Of a DNA stretch of 64,000 nt, positions 14,437 through 60,300 are shown in pieces. The translations under genes were made by a program, and so were the position numbers. Source of the DNA: Hyperoplus lanceolatus (Eukaryota > Chordata > Actinopteri > Uranoscopiformes > Ammodytidae). The notes beneath the pieces are model-generated. The model made no database searches. It was not told the origin of the DNA and saw only the letters and a list, made by a program, of their open reading frames with translations. Within the stretch, counting starts at the first letter, position 1, and each line of letters begins with the position of its first letter. The stretch spans positions 17,817,001-17,881,000 of the forward strand of contig CM049416.1 in NCBI GenBank assembly GCA_026929865.2. The letters are read 5' to 3'.

Positions 14437-15114
14437 GCTAAACCTACAAGGTACAAAATCGGTTCCTGCTACAATATAGAAGGTAAAAAAGAGTTAATGT
14501 TTCTCCAAAAACAGGGCACATTTGTCACAAACTAAACAAAACCAAAAATTCAAAACCCAATGGTCGTTCATACAGAGACACAAGCACCAGTTAAGGAATC
14601 GATAGAAACACCACTGTACAAATGATATATATTGCAAAATGGGTCAGTATGTTAGTAAAGCAATTCAAAAATGTTAACGAAACAGCAAACACAAGAAAAT
14701 AAGAGTTCCAATTAAGTGTCACAATCGGGGAAGAACAACTTATAAAAGGGTTTACAAAGTTTAAAATGGATGACTTTCAATGCTATAGCCTCCCTTTCAC
14801 TCGTTTTCTTTTACTCTACAAAGTACCACATTTCGGCACGGACTCTCTCTCTTGTTTTTGCGCAGTAATCGGTGGCACACTGGAAGAGGGAGAAAGTTAA
14901 GTAAAAGAGTCTTCTACTTGTTTGTTTGTTTGTTCCTCCCCTGGTGGAAAGAGAGATTCCTTTGGGATCTTCAACACAACACAGATGGTTCTTTGGAGAT
15001 CCACCTTGATTTTTTTAACCGCACTATTTTCTTCACTTCTTCTTCATTTTCTTCTGGAACAACCTGCAGATCATTAAAAAAAACAATGAGAAAAAACAGA
15101 GTGAGAGGAATACC

Positions 15115-15375
15115 TTAAAGCTGGGGTATGTGATTTCTGATCAAAATTAACATGAGCTGTAAACTTTGACCAATCAGAGCAAGGCTCCGATTCTCTGTTA
15201 TTATTGGCTGTTGGGACTGTCCATTCACTTTGGCACGACTTTGTTGGTGTAGAGCGTGTCAGGGAGGGACCATAGGGGAGGGACCAAAGAGAACAAGTGG
15301 AGCGGTTGAGGTATTTGGATTCGAATCTCTATCCCAACAGCCATTTTCTCCCCAAATCCTCCACCCCAGCTTTAA
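15115..15375 (+). repeat. TTAA-end inverted-repeat element, family C
   Basis: The ends are TTAAAGCTGGGGTATG and CCACCCCAGCTTTAA (inverted). It is non-coding, and its edge is 52 bp from the putative lin7a UTR exon acceptor (15063), on the intron side. Confidence 0.75.
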
Positions 15376-16402
15376 GAGCTGTCTGACTAATTCTGAACTC
15401 CCCCCTGATGGCTTTCACTAAATTATTACCGCTTTTTAATTTAACTCGCATCCGCTTCAAAAAGCTTGCAAATCCATTATCACTGACTTTCAACATGCCT
15501 CGTGTACAATACATCACAGTGATCTCTGTTCTACTCCTTTTCAGGGCTTGCCAACTATCGCACAATTGGCCATGACAAACCTGCTTTATAAGGCAATGCG
15601 TTATGCCGTCACGTTACCCGACTGCGTGCCAAATACAGGGAATCCACAAAGTTATTACTTGATTAAAAAAAAAACATTTAGCACACTATTCGCACACTAT
15701 TCTATATAAAAGGGATATGGATAGTATAACAAATCTATGTATGTATTAACTCTATGTTTAGCATCTCCTGTAGCCTTACTTAAAAGGGAATGTATTGATA
15801 TGTTTACATTCTCTGCACTGTAGTGTTGTGCTAGCAGCTGCAGCATCCCTGCCAAACACATGGCAAAAACACAAACGTCTCTTCTAATAATCAGATTCAT
15901 GCATGAAAATTACTACATTTGCATCTTTAAGGGAAGGTGTTTGCTTGCGTGGGCTTTAAATGACTCTGCTTTGCACAGACACAGAGAGCATTGAGCAAGA
16001 GAGACCCTGTACAGGTTTTGTTTTGTATACAATTATCGGGAGGTTATGTTGAGGCCACTACTGCTGCCTTTAGTTCATTGAACAGCTAAAAGACGAACCC
16101 TGGAGAAACCACTACACGTCATTACACAGAGTATTCCACCCACTGTACAGAATGAAAATGTAAATGGGGTCTAGTTTCTTTGATGAGCAGGTCGCCTTGA
16201 AATACCTCCTGAAATACCTCCATTCACTTCAACACTTATAAAATAATACATTATTTGTCAGGAAAAGGGAGTTAATGTATTATTTCTTACATAGCTATAT
16301 TGAATGGTTGATACTGTTATATGGATCGTATGCTAATTATCGATTGGGAGATTAGCCAATCGATTAGCCACTATCACTCCAGGTAGTTGTATAATGGTAG
16401 CA

Positions 16403-16404
<2 letters not shown>

Positions 16405-16491
<87 letters not shown>
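16405..16491. repeat. (TG)n microsatellite
   Basis: A pure TG run of about 43 units. Confidence 0.97.
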
Positions 16492-16494
<3 letters not shown>

Positions 16495-17116
16495 GGACGC
16501 AGATATGTAACTAACCCTTGTGTTGCATTCTCGCCTGTTTGTGCGTGCCACTTGGGTCAGCGGCCTGTTGGCACTGCGGTCGGCATGTCGTCCGCCAATG
16601 ATAAAACATGATCCCCGCTCGGCTCTGTGTGTGTGTAGCTCCACCGCAACACACACTGTTACAAGCTCCTAAATACCTTTCCCAAGCTGCTCCGTGCCAA
16701 GTGCAAGACAAGAGATATGCCAGGGGGGATAGCTTCAAACAGGGGTGTGAGCGTATAGCTGCATAGATATTGGACTCACGCCCGCCTCCCAATACGTCAG
16801 GGGAAAGGCTTAAATAACTGGGCAGAATCATGTAGCTGCTCTGATTAGCATTTGGTATGTTTGTTATTGCTTTTTCAGTTTTTTGCTATTTTAATTCCCC
16901 TGAGGCCAATTGTTCGTTGTGATATAAGGCTGTGTAAATACAAGTGACATGAGTTGATTATTTTCCTTCAGTTAAATTGTATGTTTGCTTACGTGTCGCT
17001 GGCAGTGCAATGCTTTTGAACTAGGCTATATTTGGACTTTTTCTAAATATTATCTAAAGCAGAGGTCCCCTATGCAGCTGTTAGCTTTCATACAACAACA
17101 TTGCATTGTATCTGCT

Positions 17117-17118
<2 letters not shown>

Positions 17119-17185
<67 letters not shown>
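17119..17185. repeat. (TG)n microsatellite
   Basis: A pure TG run of about 33 units. Confidence 0.97.
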
Positions 17186-17188
<3 letters not shown>

Positions 17189-17733
17189 CGGTTTAAGCAT
17201 TGAATAATTTAGTGCCCCTCACAACAGGACCCCTGGCAAAACAAAGCAGTAGAGGTAATGTTTGCACAGGGGATGAGTAAATAAATAAAAAACGATTTTT
17301 CCCCACAATTAAAGTCAGGTTTCTGAATAGATTCGAAAAGATGCTAAGAAGTCAGTCGGCAGGATTTTTCTGTCACCTTCAAACACAAACAACTTGGAGG
17401 TCTGAGTATGAGGCGTTGTACATACTTTTGAGGAAAATTTTTTTGTTTTGTTTTTTTGCTTTGCAAGTCCCAAAATAACAGCCCACACTTCAGTAGGAAA
17501 AACATTGTCAAATGAAAAAAACTGAAAAAGAATAATCAATGTTGAAGCTAGAAGAGGCAGTGCTTTCCAGGGATTTTAGAATAGCTCAGAGTCTTTTGTT
17601 AGATGTGCTATGGGGAGTGAGTTATTATTAATTTAGAAAACAGTCACATTCTCAACTTTTGGTGAACTTTGAAAAACATGTTTCGTACCCTCATATACAG
17701 AAGAGTATTAGGGCCACAGTGAATAAAAAATTA

Positions 17734-17842
17734 GAGGAGGATTTGTTTTTATGCACTTCGAGATTAAAGTTGACATTTCGAGAATAAAGACGAAAAAAAT
17801 AACTTTATTCTCTAAGTGCATAAAATAAAAAAAATCCACCTG
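17734..17842. repeat. Short palindromic MITE-like element
   Basis: The arms 'aggaggatttgtttttatgc' and 'gcataaaataaaaaaaatcc' are approximately complementary. The inner arms 'cgagaataaag' and 'ctttattctc' are also complementary, so the whole about 109 bp can fold into a hairpin. Confidence 0.65.
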
Positions 17843-18108
17843 CAACCAAGGTGTTTTCCTCTGTTTACAGACGTTGTGCTGTATAAGCTTACCCAAGCTA
17901 ACCTTGTGTTGGCTGTATAGCTTCATATTCGGCATCCAACAAAAAAAAAAAGCCTCAAGTCTTGCCTATAAGGTGAAGATGTATTTTTCAAAAATTTATT
18001 TCACCATTGTGATTATTTATTAAATTTTTTACCTTGTACTCACAGTGTCCTCCACCTTCCATTGTCCTCCACCCCCCTCACCCTTAGAACCCCCTGAAGC
18101 GCTCTCAC

Positions 18109-51023
<32,915 letters not shown>

Positions 51024-51072
51024 GACTGCTGTTTACTGGAGACTGAAAGCGACTACGAGAGCTGCAGCATCA

Positions 51073-51143
51073 CAGAGAGAGAGAGAGAGAGGGGGGAGAG
51101 AGAGCAAGGGTGTGTATGTGTGTGAGGGAGACGAGATTGAGAA

Positions 51144-51240
<97 letters not shown>

Positions 51241-51246
51241 TAGAGA
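51073..51246. repeat. (GA)n-(TG)n-(GA)n compound microsatellite just upstream of the lin7a ATG
   Basis: GA at 51073-51104, TG at 51148-51223 and GA at 51223-51246. On the lin7a strand these read as CT and CA runs, beginning 50 nt before the start codon, so they lie in the 5' UTR or core promoter. Confidence 0.96.
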
Positions 51247-52342
51247 TTAATCTCCCTCTATCCTCATAATACCTCATCACCTGGCATTGATTGCACAGGA
51301 ACAGCAGCATCACACACACACGGACTGTAAAAGCATAAAAGTCCATCTTGACTTGATAAGTCTGGATCAGGTTTTATAGTACGCCAGTCCACTATAATAA
51401 AAATATAGTATATATAAATCCCTTCAGTTAAATTTTTTCCTGATATAAAATTAATTTCCCATGGAAATAAGTGAAACCATCATTTAACTATTAAAAGATT
51501 TTATTTCGCACCTTTGAAGAGATTTTTTATCACTACAGTACATTCAAATTGCTTGTTAAAAGGGATGATATAGCAGTTGAGTCGTGGATGAGTGCATGTC
51601 AGTGGCTATAGTAGACCTATAATAAAAAATAAGAAGGCACAGGAGACTGATAAAAACACCAGTGCACTATGTGGCCAAAAGTATATGGACAATTTTGGAA
51701 CCCAGATGTAGGAATTTAGCTGCCAGAGCATTAGTGAGGTTGTCCTACCTTTATTTTTATTTTACACTGTAGGGATTAAAGGTGGGGTCAGGGATTCTGT
51801 TGAATGCTTGTTGTCAAAATCACTTTTTGCCAAAATCAGTGAATATCTCCCTATGATCCACCTGTCTGTACTTTGTGTGCGGCTATGCATGCTGAAAAAA
51901 AAATTCATCGTTAATACAAAGCCTATATACTCTGTAAACTGGTGTGTAAACAAAGGGGCTTCGACCGACCCACTGTAGCTAGCAACATGCCTGTTTACAG
52001 AGCCTAGGCTGTGTATTGTCCTCAAAGTATGTGGATATGGGGATCACTTGCCTTCAACCATATGACACTGCACTGATGATGAACAATGAACAATAAACCA
52101 TCCCTTACTCACATAACAGTCATCAGCCATTATAATCCCACAACATAAGGCTTCAACATTCTCAGAAGAAGTCAGCCAATTATTCTGTTGACTGCTGCAT
52201 GTGCAACTGCTTAGCCAAGTATGATCCATTGATCCCCTTTGCACTTCACAGATCAGCTGATTGCAAACCGTTGCCATACCATCATAGCTTTGTATTGTGA
52301 ACCGCTGAGCAATGCCACCTGCTATCACCCCTTTCTCCTTGG

Positions 52343-52460
<118 letters not shown>

Positions 52461-53537
52461 CCCTGATAAGGAAGGGTTTAGGCATTAATCCTCATGTTTA
52501 TGTACGTGCCAAACCACTGACTCTCTTCATTGACTATAGACTGGCTGCCTAATGATGCCCGCTGCTAAGGCATATATCTCATACAAGTCATTATACACTT
52601 GACAGATAGCGATGCTCTACAACAAACAAGTAGCCTAGCAAATCCCCATAGTTGTGGGTGCATCACGACACATGTGGCTCACAAACCATGACCTCACCAT
52701 GACGAATGAAAAGCTGCAAAAGAAATGAATACACACACACACACACACACACACACCTGGGGGCAATGAGGCAGTGTGTATGGGCTTCCATGCGCACAAG
52801 CTATTCAAAGCGAAAAAGAAGAAAAATCTACACTGAAAATCATATGAATCTCATTTATCTTGCATGCATGCAGATGAAATATCGCTCGCTTTAACATGTA
52901 CCAATTTGGGAGGCAATTACCCAACTCCTAACCTCACTTCACTTCAAATTGTCTGTAGCCTACTACTGTAATCCAGGAAAGAAAAAAAAAATCTTCATGT
53001 AAAACCAATGTGCCTTTGCATGGGCAGGAGACCACAGATCTGGAACCAGTTTGATGAAAGCGTGACACCGATTTATTATACATGTATATCTCCATCTTTA
53101 AGAAAAGTATGAAAGAAAAACTGCTGTTAACATAATAATATTTTAGTTAATGTCTTATTTATTCTGTTATATTTTCAACTGTATTGGGCCCCCACCGAAA
53201 AGCTTTCAGTAGTTTATTTAGGGTTTCCCATTTCACAGGTCCTGCATTGTCATAAAGTGTATCAGGAAATTATTTCTCAATTGTTTGATGATGACGTGTG
53301 AATAAACTAAACCATACAAAATAAATCAGTTAGATTACATTTTCATCATTTTCCAAGCAGTTCTTTAATCAGCCCTGACTTTGATTTTAAACCTTTGACT
53401 AAAACCTAATCACACAGACCCCATATGTGCTGGTGAATTCAAGCCACCCACGGGCCCATCGCAGCTGCATGCAGATGTAAACTGGTGGTAAGTGGTTCTC
53501 TGGACGGACAGATAGTCAGAGCGAGAGAGGGAGGCTT

Positions 53538-53562
53538 AGAGAGAGAGAGAGAGAGAGAGAGA
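53538..53562. repeat. (GA)n microsatellite
   Basis: A GA run inside a longer purine-rich stretch starting at about 53521. Confidence 0.92.
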
Positions 53563-53817
53563 AAGCACACGGAAAGAGGGCACGGGGAGATTACAGGCTC
53601 CCACCCATATGGGCTGGAAAAACAGTTCTGATTTTTTTTCTTTTTTTTAAAGAGGTGGGATTACACTGCAGTGCTCTTAAAGCCCTTTAAGTGCGAGTGA
53701 ATTGATTTTTTTACGAAAGGTCTACATTACTCCCACAGAAGGAGATGCAAAAGAAGACCGTGAAGAACCGGACAAATACAGACGACTGGACTGACAGCTG
53801 TATGTTTACCTATCCGA

Positions 53818-54135
53818 TTAAAGGTGCAGTGTGTAAAGGGAAATGGAACTGACTTGGTGAAAATGGAATGGCATATTCCTAAGTATGTTTAGATTAGTGT
53901 AAATGCGCTTATAAATAAAAGTTGTTGTTTAAATACATCCTCCCTTCATCATTTGATGCTTTGTAGAAATTTGAGGCAGTGGGGGATGACGCCATCTTTA
54001 GTAACTTCATTCTTGTCCTTGAAGGTGCACCGTAGTTTCTGTGCATTATCTGACCCGGAGGGGTAGTGCATTGCATCTAGAACTTTCACCACTAGATGAC
54101 ACCAAAATACACATTAATACACACTGCACCTTTAA
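53818..54135 (+). repeat. TTAA-end inverted-repeat element, family A
   Basis: It begins TTAAAGGTGCAGTGTGTAA and ends TACACACTGCACCTTTAA, a near-perfect inverted pair with TTAA at each edge. The interior shares 'atgccatcttt'-like and 'tagaactttcaccac' blocks with the copy near 28100. Confidence 0.88.
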
Positions 54136-56990
54136 TGCTGATAATATTAGTCAGTGTTACCAATCAATCAAAGTTCTGATGCAAATTAATATTAACTTAA
54201 TGAAGCGTTCAAACTTTTGGGAAATAAGCACATTGTTACTCTTGAGTGTCAGTTGAGAAGATTGACGCTACTCGCATGTGTATTTTTTATTTATAAACAT
54301 ACAGCACATCCAGCAGCAGGTTAGCTTAGCTTAGAAAAGAGACTGGAAACACAGGGAGACAGCTAGCCCAGCTCTGACCAAAGCGATAAGAAATATGTCC
54401 ACCACCTGTTTGAAAACTCAATAATCAACATCTTAAATTTTGTTTGTTCAATTGAAACTATTATTTATTTATTTATTTTATTTGTATTTTTATTTTTTAA
54501 TAAGTTATGGTTTTTACAGTGGGTTTATGTGCTGGGTTATTTCTTGGCCCGGGCACAGTGAATCATGGAGTCTCATGTTTTTGCTTTTAAAATATTCAAA
54601 TACATAGGATTTCTCTGATTGGATGCTGATGAATGCTGTCATAACACTGGTAATTCTGCAGTGGCGCTGAGCAGAAGTGACTCACTTAAATCAAAATCTC
54701 ACTTACTTTTGATAATTTTTCATCTTGTACTTATCACCTCATTTCCCAACCCCGGGGAAAAAGAAATTAGAAAAATAAACATTGGGTAATGATCTTATTC
54801 CCTATTCAGCACTGACTGGGATCTATAAAGGATTTAATGTCTTTCTGAAAGGCAACTTGAGGTTTGCAAAAAAAACTGAAAAACAGTACTGATTTTTGCA
54901 TGTAAATCTTTTTGAACCTCTCACCTACCTGTCTATACTAACTATCAAGCTACTGACGCCCCCTTCAGGGACTCAGCACCTTTTCCCTTTGTCAAATGGA
55001 ACAACAAAAAAAAACATGACATATTGATATTAGTATTGACACTGCGTACTTGTTCCGTTTATTGCATCCACGGGCTCCTCGTGATTTAATCTCATTTCAT
55101 TTGAGGAGAAAGCAAATCATTTTCCGTCTCGTCGCATTACCACACAGCATAAAAATAGAAAATTCATTCATGCAGTATTAAACGATGCTATCAATCTATC
55201 AACCCTCTTCTTCTCCTGCTTCCTACTGGAGCTAAATAAACAACATTAATGGGGTTTCAACCTGCTGGACTTACATCACCGCCACACTTCATGAAATTAT
55301 AGTGTGTCTAGTCTTTGTTTATTTTGTGTTCCTTTTTAGGAAATTCTTACAAAAACAAATCCACTCTGCTGTAACAATCTGCAATGATGTTCCCCTGTTA
55401 TTTTGCACTGTGAATGAATGTTGAGAAAAATCACTCACAGGCCTCCCCCTGCTGACTGCTGTGTCTAGAACCCATTAAAACATGTTAAAACAAATAATTA
55501 TCATCCGAGCTAGTTTGATTACTAATCCATACTCAGACACTATGCATTGGGGGAAAAAAATACTTGGAGATTAAGTATTTTTAAACAAACTCTGATTTCT
55601 GTTTCAAATGATCAATCCCTGCATTCCAAAAATCACATACTTTTTCTTTTTGCTATACTAAGCCATACATACCATAAGCATGCTGGTTTCCATACTAAAA
55701 CATGCAATCAGATTTATTTGACATGCACACCCTCAATCATGTTCTGGCATATCAAATAGTATGGAAGAATGGGTATTGGAATGCAGGGTTTGAGTCAAGT
55801 CAGGGCAGTAGGCAAAATTCCATAATGATCCATAATGCACTCTGGTTTAGGTCTGATTGGCCTTTGCAAGCAGCTATCGGTTAGTGTTATCTATGTGCAT
55901 GTCAGGTGTCAGAGAGTGTAAGTGACACATACAGTATACTGCAAATAGCATCTACACTGTTGTGATACAACTTGTGGCGGCTACTGTTGACATGGGGGGA
56001 ATGAACTCGGTATAGTTACAAAGGCAATACAAAAAGGTTTCCTAGAAAGAGTGTTATGCCTCCAGAAACTGTCCCATGGAAAACACACTGCTGTGTGTGT
56101 ATAAATAGAAGCAGATGACATTGAAATATCAGATGGATGAGTTACTCAACCATGGGGGCACCACTACCAGTGTGCAGGGTTCTCGTCCTGGAGGGGTCAG
56201 CTGTTGGATTATGGGTAATTGAGGTGACGAAGGAGATGCACGCAGCACCATTGGAAAAGATAGGAGAGGATTGGACCTCAAGCTTCTGTGTTGAGACCAG
56301 AACAAGTGAGTGGGTTTAAGAAGAGAAAAATTTTTTTTGGGGGTGTGTGATTATAACATAATTATAATTATGTTTGTAAATCTCCCCAAACAAGCCCCTA
56401 AATGCATATAGCCCTGATCAGTTTAAATGCAGAGGTGTTTGCAAAGAGGAGAAGGGCTTTATTGATTCTACCCCGAGGAGTCAATGCTGCAAATGTGTAA
56501 TGCTGCTGCTGGTAAACAAAGAGTTGTGATGGAAAGGAGCTCCAGGCTGGTTATGAGTAGGCCTGAATATCATTGACTTTTGCCTAATAAAAAAATCCTA
56601 AAAAAACACAAGCTGTGAAAAACTGTGATTTTGTTTTCTCAGTTGAGCAGGCCAATAGGCTTATAAATCCCTCCAAAAAAAAAAAAAAAAAATCCAAGCA
56701 TATTTTCTGTTTGTGTGCAGCATCTTTCAAGGGGTGTCACTATAGCCTATATCATTCTTATCTAGTCTATAGGTTTGGCCTGTATATGCACAGCAGTTTG
56801 CACACTCACACCACTTTATTAAATGTGTTGCGTAAAAGGTTCGATTGTGGCACAGAGAGCTCCTCCTGCAACAGCTAGTCTACTACATCCAGTTCATAGT
56901 TCATTCCTTGAAGGGATTGCCCCCCCTCCACCCTCTTTTCCCTCCCTTTCCAAGATGACATCTCTCAGCTGAATTGAATGGGGGTAAATA

Positions 56991-57000
56991 CCGGAAGCGA
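56991..57000 (+). promoter_or_regulatory. acss3: ETS-type motif CCGGAAGCG in the acss3 leader/promoter
   Basis: CCGGAAG is the core bound by ETS factors such as GABP/NRF-2, common in promoters of nuclear genes for mitochondrial proteins. It lies about 21 nt before the ATG. Its function is inferred. Confidence 0.4.
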
Positions 57001-57020
57001 AGGAAAGTTTCCCTTTTTGT

Positions 57021-57397
57021 ATGAAGTATAGCCTACCACCAGCTGCAATGCATTTCCAATTAAAACACATTGTGCGCCTGAATCACCTTCAGAGCAAGGG
57101 GAGCCTAGGGAGGAAACTGTGGACTGTTTTGACTTGTACACAACAACAACAACAAGAACAACATCGTGGACTTGGAGTGAGAGATTCGGGAGCGCAGCAC
57201 GCGTCTGTAGACATCCGACAGTGTTTGTCAACGCAACGCTGCAGGAACTATGCCTCCGACACCACCGCGTACAACCGAGCCTTCGCCTCCGCCAGGGACC
57301 AGCCAGAGAAGTTCTGGGCCGAAATGGGACAGGACATCAGCTGGTTTGAACCGTGGAACAAAACTTTGCACGTGGAGGATCCAGTGTTCCCAAACTG
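57021..57397 (+). CDS. acss3: acss3 exon 1 (coding part)
   Basis: It encodes the presequence and the start of the ACS N-terminal domain to PVFPN, ending two bases into a Trp codon before gtaggt at 57398. Confidence 0.93.
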
Positions 57398-60300
57398 GTA
57401 GGTTGTGTCAGTCACATGTTTAAATTGAACAACACAGCAAGAGACGGCTAGAGTCAATGCAGCTTTTCCGCATGTTAGGTCTATATGTATATTGGGACTG
57501 TGTGGGGGTAACTTTATAAACAACTTGCTCTCTACCGCCACCTATTTTCTAAGAAACTTGAGTCATTTGTAAATAATGTATGGCCCTTAAAGGTTCACAT
57601 TTTATTAAAACAATTGCTTTGTTAATTACTTTGATAAATTAAATTGAAAATCTAGGTTTAGTTATTTGGAAAATTGCCCATCTTTGTTAGGGCTGGAGAG
57701 TTGCAAGTAGCAAATAGCTTTAAAAAAACTCTGCATCTACAGTTCCTTCTCAAAAAAATAGCATATTGTGATAAAGTTCAATATTTTCTGTAATGTACTG
57801 ATAAACATTAGACTTTCATATATTTTAGATTCATTACACACAACTGAAGTAGTTCAAGCCTTTTATTGTTTTAATATTGATGATTTTGGCAAAAAAGTAA
57901 AGAAAAACCAAAAATCCCTATCTCAAAATTTTGTTCAGTTATGCACTCAATACTTGGTCGGGAATCCTTTCGCAGAAATGACTGCTTCAATGCGGCGTGG
58001 CATGGAGGCAATCAGCCTGTGGCACTGCTGAGGTGTTATGGAGGCCCAGTATGCTTCGATAGCGGCTTTAAGCTCATCCAGTGTTGAGTCTGGTGTCTCT
58101 CAACTTCCTCTTCACAATATCCCACACATTCTCTATGGCAGGGGTGTCAAACTCATTTTGGTTCGAGGGCCACATACAGCCTCTCTGATCTCAAGTGGGC
58201 CAGACCAGTAAAATAATGGCAAAATAACGTACACATGTCAAATCCAAATCTTTAGCTTTGTTTTTCAGTTATATGCTTAATAACTCAGCCTACATATGTA
58301 ACCTACATTATCACGGATCACAAGGGATCTCTGTAGCCCCCAGGAAATGTCTTAAGGTTGCTGCTGGCCATGGGAATATGGTGCGGCGCGGAGGTGGAGG
58401 TATTTTGCTCAAAGATGCCAATACGCACCTTACAGTTGTCCAATTTTGTTTACTATAGCCTATGTACAGGGACACATTTTGTGCAAACATGCAGACATTA
58501 CAAAATACAATTAAATAAAAGTGCAACTTCTACTGTTTTGATTTATTTTTAAATACAGAGGTTATTTGTTGTTTTGGAATACGTTTTTCCCAATTAAATT
58601 TAATTTAACTTTTTTTTTAAATGCTCAGAAATGTGTGCTCTACAAGTCGCGGGCCGGATGTTTGACACCACTGCCTTAGACACTTTACACAATCGATCAT
58701 CAGTATTAGCATGCTATTTGGCCACATATATTGGCCTATTTACGGCCCTCAGAAAACTGACAGCTCTTCTTAGATGCAAGTTCATCAATTCATGGCTTAA
58801 AATCCTGAGCTGTAGAACTTTCAGCAGACATTCCTAGCTGTAAGCCACGTACGTTTCCTAACAGTTGGGAGCGTATGCGACGTGCGGATATGGCACAGGC
58901 TCCATGAAGAACAATTTTTTTTTTTTCAGAATTGATTCAAATCGGCCGAATCGATTCGCGGGCCAGATCAAAACGTGTCGCGGGCCAGATGCCTTGAGTT
59001 TGACACATGTGCTCTATGGGGTTCAGGTCAGGAGAGTTGGCAGGCCAATTGAGCACAGTAATACCATGGTCAGTTAACCATTTACCGGTGGTTTTGGCAC
59101 TGTGAGCAGGTGCCAGGTCTTGTTGAAAAATTAAATCTTCATCTCCATAAAGCTTTTCAGCAGATGGAAGCATGAAGTGCTCCAAAATCTCCTGATAGCT
59201 AGCTGCATTGACCCTGCCTTTGATAAAACACAGTGGACCAACACCAGCAGCTGACATGGCACCCCAGACCATCACTGACTGTGGGTACTTGACACTGGAC
59301 TTCAGGCATTTTGGCATTTCCTTCTCCCCAGTCTTCCTCCAGACTCTGGCACCTTGATTTCCGAATGACATGCAAAATTTGCTTTCATCCGAAAAAGTAC
59401 TTTGGACCACTGAGCAACAGTCCAGTGCTGCTTCTCTGTAGCCCAGGTCAGGCGCTTCTGCCGCTGTTTCTGATCCAAAAGTGGCTTGACCTGGGGAATG
59501 CGGCACCTGTAGTCCATTTCCTGCACACGCCTGTGCACGGTGGCTCTGGATGTTTCTACTCCAGACTCAGTCCACTGCTTCCGCAGGTCCCCCAAGGTCT
59601 GGAATCGGCCCTTCTCCACAATCCTCCTCAGGGTCCGGTCACCTCTTCTGGTTGTGCAGCGTTTTCTGCCACACTTTTTCCTTCCCACAGACTTCCCACT
59701 GAGGTGCCTTGATACAGCACGGAACAGCCTATTCCCTCAGAAATTTCTTTCTGTGTCTTACCCTCTTGCTTGAGGGTGTCAATGATGGCCTTCCGGACAG
59801 CAGTCAGGTCGGCAGTCTTACCCATGATTGCGGTTTTGAGTAATGAACCAGGCTGGGAGTTTTTAAAAGCCTCAGGAATATTTTGCAGGTGTTTAGAGTT
59901 AATTAGTTGATTCAGATGATTAGGTTAAGAGCTCGTTTAGAGTACCTTTTCATGATATGCTAATTTTTTGAGATAGGAATTTGGGGTTTTCATGAGCTGT
60001 ATGCCAACATCATCAGTATTAAAACAACAAAAGACCTGAAATATTTCAGTTGGTGTGCAATGAATCTAAAATATATGAAAGTTCAATTATTATCATTACA
60101 TTATGGAAAATAATCAACTTTATCACAATATGCTATTTTTTTTGAGAAGGACCTGTATGTAGGCTGTATGAGTCCTTATTAACAATTCTCCCTCCTAAAG
60201 TCACAAGTGAAAAGAGCTGCTTTTTGGAATACTTTTTTGTTTTAATTTATCTTTATGAAAGACTAGCTAACTCTTGTAGGGAGCCACAAACTGAGGTTAC

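Larger units (their letters stand above)
12860..15063 (-). other. lin7a: Probable 3' UTR terminal exon of lin7a
   Basis: On the - strand a strong acceptor (T-run then atctgcag, AG at 15065-15064) begins sequence 5'-GTTGTTCCAGAAG. The lin7a stop codon TAG (18111-18109) is immediately followed by gtgaga, a near-ideal donor. Splicing 18109 to 15063 would give a sixth, non-coding exon ending after AATAAA at 12883-12878, with another candidate AATAAA near 13950. The exon would contain the (CA)n run seen as TG at 14364-14432. This is inferred from splice signals; transcript data would settle it. If the donor is not used, the 3' UTR simply runs past 18109, where AATAAA on the - strand occurs near 18000. 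Confidence 0.6.
57740..60155 (-). mobile_element. Tc1-like transposon in acss3 intron 1, interrupted by a hAT-like element
   Basis: The ends CAGTTCCTTCTCAAAAAAAT and ATTTTTTTTGAGAAGGACCTG are inverted, with TA at 57738-57739 and 60156-60157. Longer terminal repeats are visible (for example 'atatattttagattcattac' and 'gaatctaaaatatatgaaag'). Without the 881-bp insertion and its duplication the element is about 1.5 kb, the usual Tc1 size. The transposase runs on the - strand and is broken. Confidence 0.92.

Noticed and set aside
58865..59077. ORF crossing the hAT/Tc1 boundary
   Set aside because: It spans two transposons and is an accident of the insertion.
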